Part shown: positions 11,231 through 22,089 of the stretch, in pieces
Numbering within the stretch: position 1 is the first letter of the stretch
Layout of the letters: every line of letters starts with the position of its first letter
Assembly (NCBI GenBank): GCA_029224185.1
Contig: CM055197.1
Coordinates: forward strand, 22,768,862 to 22,832,861
Length of the DNA stretch: 64,000 nucleotides
Reading direction: 5' to 3'
From: Karalla daura
Lineage: Eukaryota > Chordata > Actinopteri > Chaetodontiformes > Leiognathidae
The notes under the pieces: model-generated
Databases searched by the model: none
Told to the model about the DNA's origin: nothing
What the model saw: only the letters and a program-made list of their open reading frames with translations
Translations under genes and position numbers: made by a program

Positions 11231-13390
11231 GCCAGTTCATCGCTGGACCTAGCAGCAATGGCGTTGGTGTCAATATCACCATGACCTAGTCCTGAAGGAT
11301 TTGAATCACAGGGGTGATTGCTCGTGCTCTTTGCCCACATACACAATAATAGTGATCAATCAACCATATATTATTATAATACCACCACTAAATTAACATA
11401 ATCATTCACACCAACCAAAAACACACCAAACACCTCTCCACCATGCACAGTGTACCCAACCCCAACCGGAGCTAAAACCCCAGGCACAGCTGGAGCCTGT
11501 GGTGAGTAGTGCGTGTTTGGTGTCCTGCACTGGTGACTGAGGTGGGAAATTGTGTGTGTGGGAATTGAATGTGTGTGAAAATGGGACCGGGTGGCGGGTA
11601 GTGATGGCCAAATGAGGCTTCCTGAAGCGTTAAAGCTTTCCACCAAATCGGTTCGGCAAAGGGTCCATTTGTCGAGGCTGCATGTGCACTCAAAACCCAC
11701 TGCTGGTCAAAACGGTCACTGTCATTTGAACTGTTATGACGATGACAATGGCATCTGGCAACAGTGTCAACATGGGCACAATCACATCCATTAAATGTGT
11801 TTTGATCAATGTGTGGGTAGTGCGAATGGAGCTCTATTGATGTAAAGATTCTGTACAATTTAAGCCAGTGTCTAAATAAATCCAGCAGATGAGATGTTTA
11901 TGTTAAAATTGCTGTGTCGGTTTCAAATCTGTGCTTGTGAATACTCTGGTGAAATAGGACAGTGCCTGTGAATACTGTGGTGAAAAAAGACAACATTACA
12001 TGGTATACGCCCTTACGTTGTGAGGGAAATGAGTCCATTCCCCCCTCTCCCCTCCCCCGCTTGTGCACCCCAGCGCAGCGGTGAGAAGGGGGAGGATCAC
12101 CTTCTCACGCAAACGTTGAGGTTTCCCCTTAACTGTTTTCAGAAATAAAATAAAGCTATCACAAGTGTAACGCTGATTGTCCGGTTAAGTTAATGTCGTA
12201 GTCTAAAATGCTCTAGACCAGTACATGCCACACAAAGTGGACGATCGTTGGACAAACAGTTGCTCAGCATGTGTATTTTCCCTTGACTTTTGCCGTGTAC
12301 ATGCCGTGTTGGAACCATGGAAAAAATGACTTTCCGACTTGGAACATGAAATCCCCCCTTTATAACTCCCGGTCAGTTAACGATGACACAAGGTGCTCTT
12401 CATCACAGGCATTTATTTTCCAGCAAACACGTGAGGGAAAAATGTCAACGGATGTCGTAAGAACTAAATAGAGAAAACAACATAAGCATACAATTCACGA
12501 AACAGAGCGAGGTACAAAAGACAACATAAACAATGTATAACATATCTCATTGGCCTTCTTAACTGAACAGAGTTGGAAAATAATTCTTCTTCCATCTTCT
12601 GTCAACTTCAAAAAACCACAGTTCACTTCGAGCATAGCAAAGAGAGGTGCGTCAGTACAAAATCACGTGACGGAACTTGTGTCAGCGAACATTGGTTCCG
12701 CTGTCAGTAAGAGACAGTTCTCTTTAAAGACATACATATGCAATGACAAAGAAATATTGCCTTGTTCAAAACCAAAAAAACATTCATATTTTTAACAAGA
12801 AATAATTTCTTGATTTATTTAAATCGACTTAAACTACACACTGACTTTGATGTCAGCTACAGCCTTTTTCTGAAAAACAACTCCTTAACTCAGAGATAAT
12901 TTTGGTACACTTTTTCTTAAGACTTAATCGAAGATTAAGTCAGCAGGTTATAATTATGGCAGAGAACCCCCCCCCCCCAAAAAAAGTTAATTAATAGATA
13001 AATAAATAACCATAAATTAAAGCACACAGGATAGAAAGAAAAGTAAAGACTATAGATAAAGTTAGCCTTTTTTGAAGAGTTGTTTGTTAGATTTTGTGTA
13101 CATTTGTATAAATGTAATAAACACTTTAAAGCTCGGGGGAATTTGGCAGACTTAATTTTATGAATGTGCAGTTTGCCTCATAAGATGAACAGAGTAACTA
13201 TGAATGTAATCTTTTGTATGTCATATTCTATAATTTTGAGTCAATATTGGTACGCGTCTCAGACTTGGCACTTTCAAAGAAAAATTGACCAGACTTTCGG
13301 TCAGGTAACAATACTCTAGTGGTTATGAGTCATGTAAAGGTTTAACAGTGGATAATCATTCACGTAAGACTTTGAAGTGCTTTTACCATT
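11231..13390. other. Intergenic DNA, mostly unrecognised
   Basis: No coding exon seen. The segment 11600-11700 (gtgatggccaaatgaggcttcctgaagcg) resembles the start of fish hAT-type repeats. At 11935-11990 there is a short internal duplication of 'tgaatactctggtgaaa'. The rest is AT-rich with a C run at 12967-12977. Confidence 0.4.
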
Positions 13391-13395
13391 CTTGC

Positions 13396-13553
13396 ATACC
13401 TACGGAGCTCCTTAAGGGACGTCAATTATGAAAGGGAAAAAAAAAAGTTTCTCGTGCACATGTCTTAATTTAATGTGCTAAATTAAGACGTGCGCACGAG
13501 AAACGCTTTTTTTCCTTTTCGTCATCGATGTCCCTTTGGGGGCTCCGTACATA
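13396..13553. mobile_element. Foldback MITE / near-perfect hairpin
   Basis: Two arms of about 75 nt are inverted copies. The left arm runs from TGCATACCTACGGAGCTCC through a poly-A stretch to TTTCTCGTGCACATGTCTTAAT. The right arm is ATTAAGACGTGCGCACGAGAAACG through a poly-T stretch to GGGGGCTCCGTACATACCAACA. The loop is only a few nt (tta atgtgc taa). Few substitutions separate the arms. No coding content. Confidence 0.8.
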
Positions 13554-13559
13554 CCAACA

Positions 13560-13992
13560 TGAATCTTTTTTTTTTTTTTTTTACGACGCCAGATAGATGC
13601 CGAGTGTGGTGTTGTGAGATTTACGAGGTGACCGTGAACGTAGCAGGGGCCGGTCGAGCTCCCTCCTCGCATCCTTTTGTCCCCCCGACCAATCTCAGCG
13701 CACGACGCCGCGACGGTCGCTCATTGGTCGCGAAGGAGGAAGATGCGGCCATGAAGAGAAGACTGGGGACTTTACCAAGCATCCCACTGACGTGATTCCA
13801 TGCCCACAGCGATTCACCCGTTATGCAGCCCGGGACCCCGGCAGAATCTCCACACGGACCTGGCCTGTGTTCCTCGGCTTCTCCGCGCTGTCTTTTACCT
13901 CTGGTCTAATATGACGAGGGCTCTTTAGGTCTAGCTGCTCTTTAGGTGATGTCACTCCCTAGAGATGTAACACGGCGAGAGCATCATTTGAG
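13560..13992 (+). promoter_or_regulatory. Probable CpG-rich promoter and 5' UTR exon of the PKA inhibitor gene
   Basis: Strongly CpG-rich, in contrast to its surroundings, and ending with a good donor (TTTGAG|GTAAGAGG, GT at 13993). The next suitable acceptor, CTTCCCCTAG at 14537, opens the exon with the inhibitor start codon. Inferred from composition and splice signals. Confidence 0.5.
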
Positions 13993-14565
13993 GTAAGAGG
14001 TTGCTGCAAGGAAACCCCGACGCACGCAGCACCGCCGTTATAAAGACGTTATAAATGTAGCCGCAACGTGTTTGACCTGAAGGCCTGACTGTGGGCAAAC
14101 TGCATATTGTAACAGGGGAAACTTGTGCTTCAGATGGGACGAGAGTGCAGCTCAGTGCCTGAAATGGTTTGGGGCAATATTAGTAAAGCATGGATTTCAT
14201 CGCGGTCTTCACGTGATTTCATGTTGCAATGAATTCTAGGCACATTTGATGCATGTCAGCTGCTCAGCAAGCTGAAGGGGTTTAGATGAAAGGATGTTGT
14301 AGTCTCTGTAGAAACAATTAAGCATGGCAGGAAAGTCTGAAAACTACTTCTTAGGTCAAAGATGGAATTCGTGCGGGAAAATGTAAAGGGCTTAAGTTGA
14401 TAAAACAGCTCATCATAGACAGAAAGACCACGTCACATGGGAAGGAGGTGGAGGGAAAAGCAGAGAAGCTATAGGCACGGGGCAGGAAATGACTACACAC
14501 AGAGGTGGAAGTGTAACAGCAGCTACTCTTCCCCTAGGTATTACTGTGTGGACGATGCATAAGCG

Positions 14566-15008
14566 ATGTCTGATGTTGAGGCTACGTATGCAGACTTCAT
14601 CGCTTCAGGCAGGACGGGACGCAGGAATGCCATGCACGACATCTTGCAGAGTCCCACCGATCCTGAGGGACGCGAGCTGCCCCTCACTCTGTCCCTGTCC
14701 CAGCTGCACATCAACGCAGTTGGAGGTAAACTCTTTCTCGTCCTGATGGGTACTAACACACTGTGCGACAGAACCCGACATCCTGAACCACTCACTGGAA
14801 ACCAAAGAAATGATGATTGCTAAGATGAGACTGACAATAGGTAGTGTGTTGCATGTGCTATGAACTGAAAATGTATGTCTTAATAGCCTAAACTTGGCCA
14901 GATGTCCCTGGCAAATTTCAACATGTTTTTTAAACAATACAACAAACATGTTCAATGAATGAGCATTCATGAACATAAATATATACATACATATACAGAC
15001 AGACAGAC

Positions 15009-15053
<45 letters not shown>

Positions 15054-16159
15054 CATACATACATACATACATATACATACATACATACATACATATACAT
15101 ACATACATACATACATACATATGGGTCAAACTACTGCTACTGCTGCGGCACACCTGGTTCCTACCTCAGATTGAGTTTGTGTCAGTACAGAATTAGGTCA
15201 GCACATCTGCCCGAAATGTTTGTCAAGAGTCTGTTGTTAAGAGTCAAGTGTTGCCTTCTCTCTGCTGTCCCGTTTTTGTTCAATGGCCCATTCAAAACGA
15301 CCACTCAAACAGCAAAGTGATAGAATATTGCTGTGTGTGGCTCTATATGGTCTGTAGCAATGAATAACATAAGAAAAATAAAAATTAACTTCAATTTTGG
15401 AATTCTGACGTTTATGATCAACTACTGTAAAAGTGAACTAGGTCATTTTAAAACGTGGTAACTGAGTGACGTTGGTGGTGAACTTCCCCCACACTGAATG
15501 CCAGACATTGGCCTTGACAACTTGCACGCAGGCTTTAACAATACAAAAGCACAAACAATGCAAAAGATAGAGGACAGGAAGTGATTTCTCACATTGAACG
15601 CAGCACCTCCGTACTATCTTTGCTCTGCATCATTTATATCACAGAAAAATCTCCAAAACAAAAATAGGCCTGCAGACCTCGGTCTCCCTCTGAACGACCA
15701 GGTAGATGTGCACCTCTACTGTGAAGACGGCAAACAAGGCTTCATTAAGACTTCTAAATTCAGCTGAAAATTTGCTATTCGCGATTGCATCTAATATTTT
15801 GGATTTTTTAAAGATTTTATACCTATATATTTTTCTTTCATGTTATAACTGCGATCAGATTGAGCCACCATGGTCACCATGTCAGATTGAACAACCTCAA
15901 TAGCAATCTAAACCTGTGTGCGTTCATACATAGAATGGAATGTGGGACAAGAAGCCCGGTGTGATGCGAGTGGTATTGTGTTAAGATACACATTGGCTGA
16001 ATAAAAGAAAAAAAATAGCAGCAAACACGGAAAACCGTGACATCCTGTTCATACTAACGTATCCTTCCTCACGTTTGTGCAGATGGAGACGACACTGAGG
16101 ATGGCCAGAGCTCCTCTTCCCCCACAGCTCACAGGGGGACAGAGCAGAGGAACAGCTAA
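14566..16159 (+). CDS. pkia: cAMP-dependent protein kinase inhibitor, alpha-like
   Basis: Two coding exons, 14566-14725 and 16083-16159 (GGAG|GTAAAC ... TGTGCAG|ATGG, phase 1), give 78 aa; human PKIA has 76. PKI proteins bind the free catalytic subunit of PKA as a pseudosubstrate and carry it out of the nucleus. Residues 4-26 hold the inhibitory block, including TYADFIASGRTGRRNAM. F11 is the docking Phe, R16/R19/R20 the arginine anchors, and A22 replaces the phosphorylatable serine. A leucine-rich export signal follows (L38, L40, L42, L44, L47, I49). The tail, encoded by exon 2, is acidic and serine-rich, as in PKIA. The near-identity of the inhibitory block favours PKIA over PKIB or PKIG. 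M23 replaces the Ile of human PKIA, a conservative change. The upstream acceptor is at 14537. Confidence 0.93.
14978..15121. repeat. Compound microsatellite (ACAG)(TA)n(CATA)n
   Basis: Runs of CAGA, TA (about 20 units) and ATAC/ACAT lie in the single intron of the PKA inhibitor gene. Confidence 0.95.
15122..16082. other. Remainder of PKA inhibitor intron
   Basis: AT-rich, with no recognised exon or repeat family. The last 12 nt form the acceptor of exon 2. Confidence 0.5.
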
Positions 16160-18560
16160 CCTGCCAAACACTGTTGCCAGTGAAAAGACAGCTGCAACCT
16201 GGGATCTAGCAACCACTGTGAAAGTCTTACCAGTCCTAAGGGCATGGGCGCAGATGGGGAGTGGGTCAGGTGGGATTCGACCCACCCAGGTTCCAGTGCA
16301 CTTCGATCCGTCCCCCTCACTTTAGGAAACAAGAACCTGAAGTCTGCTGACTGCTTTGTCCCCCCCCCCCCCCCCCCCAGTTCAAAAAACCTATCTGCCT
16401 AAGGGGGCCGGTGGCTAGAGGGTAGCATGGCTGCTGCAGAGGTGCCTGCATGCTGGGCACTGATTCTATCCCCACCTCCCCACAACCTCAGAGTCCACTG
16501 TAGAGGCTCTGTGTACCATGTGATCCCTCCTCCTCACAGCTCTCACATCTCTGCAGCACAGATTGGAGAAGGCACCTGGAGAGACATACTTGTGGCTCTT
16601 GTAAAATCAATTTTACTTTTAGTCCTAGACACTAAATACCTTGGGGTGATCGGAATCGATAGGGAAAATAGTTCGCAGGTGAGTTTTATAGACTAGTTCT
16701 GAGCAGTCCAAGGCCGCTGAGAGGTGCTAATGTGATGGGTCTCAGTAGTAGTAGTAGCATGTCGATAGTGATGCTTGTGGAGATTATATTGCCATCTTAT
16801 GGTTTGTGCTTCCTTTAAATTGACAATGCTGTAGAGGAACTTGTAGCTGTGGTCGAACTGCGGTACGGTGTGGACGAAACGACCAGGGCACAGTAACTTT
16901 ATCTGTTGATTGGTGCATTCACTGGTACACGCTGTTACCTGCTGTCAGTATGTGGATCTGAAAAACATTGTCAGGACAGCAGCCAGTCACAGTACACCGG
17001 GACGGTGGTGTGGCACCGCAACAGTTAATTTTGCATTAGGGTATGGAGGACATCCAGTATCTCAGTGGCTCGATGGTTAGACAAGGAACCGATAAGCATT
17101 TTGATATACTTTTTTTTAATGAGGTCGTCATAATTCCAGCCTAAAGAAACTATTTGTGGAAATGTACCTGTTTGCTTTTTGATGAGTGAGATGAGATGAG
17201 AGTGAGATGCTGCTGGGTGTCTTTGCTGACCTACATTTACCCATGGGCGTTCATTTCTTCGTTTTGTAGATCTCACCGGACAGATTCTCGTTTTTGGCAA
17301 GCAAATTGTCCTTTTCACCCCTTTCCTGTGATAAAGGTCGTTAAGGTGTGATCAGAGTGACTTTTGTTCTGCCATCATTGACCTGCGATTTCACTTTTTG
17401 TAACTATATATTGAAGCTTTCCCGATGCTTCGGGGAGTATCGATCGGGCCCCCGACACTGGTCAAGTGAACACACTGGTCCCTCTTTTCTGTGTCTTGTG
17501 CAGTCACATAGTCCTGTAAACAATTAGAGGATCCTAACTCTGAATCTAACACAAGTGGTATCTTACCAAGTTGTGCGGCAACGTAGATGAAACGTTTCAA
17601 AGTGGTGTAACTATACTTCAAATGTAGATACGCAATACGCAGTGGCGCCCTCAGTAAGGGCGTCATGTTGATGTGAGAGTTTATACCAAGAACATCGAGG
17701 CTGATCTTTTTTTCTAATAATGCACAATAATGGATGAACCACATAATCTTCATGCATGCACCGTACGACAAGACACTGTAGCCCGACGTTGTTCTGTTCT
17801 GTTCACCGTGATGACGGGGAACAAAGCTATGTCCTGTAATAATCATTGGATCCGGTTTCCGGGTCAAACTCAATTTCAACTGCAGTCACTCGCAATCGTT
17901 TAGCATGTGCGAAATGCGATGGGAGCATGATGTTGTTGACATGTAACAGTCGCGTGTCGATAACCACTTTTTTCTACCCAGTGTGTCACAAAATAAAAAA
18001 ACGATGACGGAAAAATGCTAACTTCCTTTTCTTGTTGTACTCCTGCCCTTTGGCCAACTCGTGGGTTTGTGGGAGAGTGCAGTGATTCTGTCACTCATAG
18101 GCGTGGCACTCAAAGGGGGAAATAAGAAAGAGAAAGAGCAATATTCGACTGCGCAGATTATTTGAAACACAGGTAAGCATTCTTAAGAATTTCGAGATGA
18201 GATGTTTGATGGAAATGAACGCAGCCGGGGTTCAAATTCAGAGGACTGAGACAAATTTCCGTCTGGGTGTTTCAAAGACAGAGGCATTTGTCCCTGCTGT
18301 TAAAAAAAAACTGTTTACATGAAGCCCTAAAAGGACCATCTGTGTCCCAATGTGTGTTTCCGATTATGCAAATAATCATTAGACAATTGTACCCGGAAGT
18401 TTCAGCAAGGCAGAAAAATCCCCCGGTGGTTTCTCCGAGTTCCTCATTCTGGCTGCTGTGTGTAACAGTCCATGTCGATAGGCTGGCCCACTTGTCAAGC
18501 CGTATGCCATGAGTCAGTTCCTCGCTCTGTCGGGCAGTCTGATGAAGAGCACAGAGAAGG
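16160..18560. other. 3' flank of PKA inhibitor gene and intergenic DNA
   Basis: It contains a 19-C run at 16360-16378 and a (TAG)n motif at 16745-16758. A minus-strand frame at 17391-17879 is open for 162 codons and lacks any motif I know. I see no splice-flanked exons. Confidence 0.4.
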
Positions 18561-18642
18561 GGCCCGAGGACATTCACTGTTCTTCAAAGTCGATAAACTG
18601 TTCGGCCAACTGAGGACACGCGCACACACACTCATCTGAGAG
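18561..18642 (+). promoter_or_regulatory. Candidate non-coding first exon of the Src-family kinase
   Basis: A donor GAGAG|GTAAGCAC (GT at 18643) is the best splice site upstream of the coding start. The next strong acceptor in the right place is TTAATGCAG at 20868, five nt before the start ATG. The 5' limit is a guess. Confidence 0.35.
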
Positions 18643-19084
18643 GTAAGCACAGGTGTTTGTGATGTACAAGGAACACCGGTCAGAGTCGTTGTGTCATCTG
18701 TTCACACAAAGACATGTAAAACAGGGGTTCAAACTATTACTTATGAAGTTCGGCTTTGCAAAAAAAAGGAACATTTCGACCACGTTTGACCAGATTGACT
18801 GTACTGATTACATTTCAGGGGGCCACCTGAAGAGGGTTTGCTCGAAGGAGATTTTTCAAGCATTGTATTTCCTCAAGTAAATGACCTTTTCATACTCATC
18901 GGAGGTTTGGTTTGCATGGTTTTAAACGTTTTACCTGCGGTACACAAAAAGTAATCCTTTTTGAACAGCTAATTTGCGAAGAATGTGGAGGTGGTTAATA
19001 CCCACTCCACTACTACTTCTACTTTTCTCACTGCATCAGTATGTGTGTGATTGAGTGAGTGAAAGAGAGAAAGCTGCACATTTC

Positions 19085-19118
<34 letters not shown>

Positions 19119-20868
19119 CTACTGAGATCCTGGGCTTCCAGCAGTTCACTGGCTGTACAGTTACAAATTCTGACAGAGACAGTGAACCATTGAAAAGGAT
19201 GGCATATGGTTTTAGACAGGCACCACACTTTACATTTTCACTAAACGCCTGTTTAAGAATGCCCAGAACTCTCTGAGCAAAGTGTGCCTTCAAAATGGCA
19301 TCTGGTTGTTAGCGCTTTAAAAGAGACTATTGTACCGACCTCAGTCTTACTGATTCCTCTGAGAACTTCAAGCTGCTAGATATCACGCTAAGGTTTCAAT
19401 GGTTTCAGGTTCAGGTTTTGATGTTTTCTTGACTGATATTCTGTTTCTTGTTTTTACGCTGGTGTCACCCACTACTGATACAACAAGGATATATTATTAC
19501 TATGATTATGCTTCTGATTATCATTGTTGTTGTCAGTATCTTGACGACCATTGAGTGAGTTACATATCATATCGGGGCTATGAATACGGGATGTGAGCAT
19601 GAGCATTGTATTAACTTAGCAGTTCTTCCTACCTTGCCATTGCCACTCTATAAGCCACTCTAACACAGCAACTAAGCCCTGGATGTTTAATGCTAATTAG
19701 CAGTTAACAGTTAGCCAGAAGTACCTAAAATCACTGCCAGTTATTCAGGTTATGGAGCCAGCTTACACCTTATTTCAGGAACATTATCACAAAGTAGCAT
19801 TTGCTAGTGGTTCACAAAATGTGTTTTCAAGAGCTGGTTTTCACTCTGCACTTCAGCAAGGCTTATGTCAGTTTGCTGATAATACACGCAGCAGGTGACT
19901 GTGGACCGTACGCTAACAGTCGTGCTTTTTTGGTGATGCACATTGCTGACGGTTGCGTATATACAGGGTAAGTTGTAGATTTTATCCTTACTCTTTCACT
20001 TTATCCTGGTCAATTTCTAATCCACAAAAATGTCAAAGCCTGTTTTGTTTTTGTTTTCCATGCTCCAGGTATACAATACCAATCCAACTCCTCATTGGTT
20101 AACAGCACATTTTGCGCTCTCATGGTAGCACTAAAGGGAGTCATTGGCTGTTGATTTTGGAGAGAACACAATGACTTTTAGCACCAGCATCTTCATGTTG
20201 TGGTCACTGTTACTTTCAGGGTTTGATGATTAAGCCATGATATAGAGTAAGGTTTGCCCCTGTTGCATTATTTGCACATATCCGTGAGGCTAAACCACAA
20301 ATAATGATGTGTTCAAACTGTTCAACACTAACTCATTGATGACAGACTGCCTTTACTTTTAGATCTTAATGCAATTATTAGTTTTACTCAGACTCTTGAA
20401 TGTGCAATTGGAAAATAAATGCATTTAAGATAGAACCACTTTTAAAAATCAGAAAAGAATATTTGCAGAAAAGGATTCTTCTTCCAGCATTGATCCTCCA
20501 TTTGGTATGTTTGTTCTATGGTGCAATGTTTAGTGCAGTGGACCTTTTCACACTTTTGCAAATCACTATCCCTTACAGGCTTTTTTCCTTTTAAACCATG
20601 TGTCCTGCTCCTAGGAGTTGTGAGTAATAGTCTTGCCTGATTGCAGATTCTGGTGACGATTTACAAGGTCTTCTTTTAGTTTCCATTGAGATTTCACGTG
20701 CTGCTATTTCTTATTAAAGGTACACTAGTGACTGCTCTGTTCTGGTCTAATTTTTCAAGCCAGAGCTCAAACCTTACAGGTGTTTGGCAGCAGACTTGTT
20801 TGTTTGGCAGAATGTTAAATGATTAACTATCCTGTTCAAAGTTCCCTTTTCTCACTTCCTTAATGCAG
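18643..20868. other. Presumed first intron of the kinase gene
   Basis: Holds a (TG)n run at 19087-19115 and otherwise unrecognised AT-rich sequence. No exon seen. Confidence 0.4.
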
Positions 20869-20873
20869 GCAGA

Positions 20874-22022
20874 ATGGGCTGCATGAAGTCCAAACTGAGT
20901 GAGAGTCTAAGCAGAGGTGTGGAGAGGAAGATCCCCCCGCAGACTGTACGTACCGAGCAAACCCACTATGTCAGAGACCCCACCTCCAAAACAAAACACA
21001 ACATAGTAAGTGGTCAGACAAGACACAGATTAGTTACAATCAGCACTGCTCATTTCCTCAAAATTTTCAGTCAAAATTGAGTTTTTTAAGCTTTTTGACA
21101 GTGTACATGTGGGATTCTATTTTAAATGTATGCATTTTTAAAGGAATATAACCATAGCAGCTAGAATGTGATGCTTGAAACACCAAAGGAATGAAACAAT
21201 CTCACTTTCTAAGTGTGGGCTTTCAGTACACGTTATAGTGACTAATATTGTATTACTACTTGGAACTTTGGTGAAAACAGCAGTGGCTAGGAATGCAGAA
21301 GTTTGTGGCTATGGTGTAGAGGGCATGCATTTCATGGGAAAAACTACGAATGTGATTTTGTTAAATAGTCCAGTGGTTAGAGCTTAACTTAATGCCAAGA
21401 AATCAAATTAACAAATTAACAAAATAATTAAAACAAATTGACTGCCGAAGACAATGACTTCTAGAATACAGACAATTGAGACACTATTTTGTTGTGATTT
21501 TCAATTCAGATATACTGTTTCTTTTGTCTTGTTCTATGTGACTCAGATATTAACTAGAACCAGAACCAGAACTTCCCATTTTCGTATGATGATGTTGAAA
21601 AGGAACTTAGATTGTGAACTTCTAGTCAAGACTTACAATAATGACAGTTCATGATTCTAAGGAGATTTGTTATTCTTTACAGGATAACCCACTGTTACCT
21701 GGCCAGCTGTTTGCAAAGAAGGAGGGTAAGCCTCTCTACTCTTAGTTTTGCTCCAATTTCTTTTATTCTCTTTGACTCTGTAAAAGCAGCACCCATTTCA
21801 ACATACATGCTTGTCATTTCTACAATCATTGCTAGAACAGGATGTATGTCATTTAAAATTATTTCAAATTGTTTTCCAAGGTTAAAATCCATCAGTTTTC
21901 TTATCCACTTTGTAACCAGTGGTGGAGGTCTTCTCTCCTTTCTGCAGCGCACATAGGGTGAAAGCAAGGAACATAGTATGAGAGGCCACTTGAGCAGTAA
22001 ATCTTGCTTTCACATATAACAT

Positions 22023-22089
<67 letters not shown>

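Noticed and set aside
22025..22087. Open frames of repeated Cys-Val at the CA repeat
   Set aside because: They are translations of a dinucleotide microsatellite.
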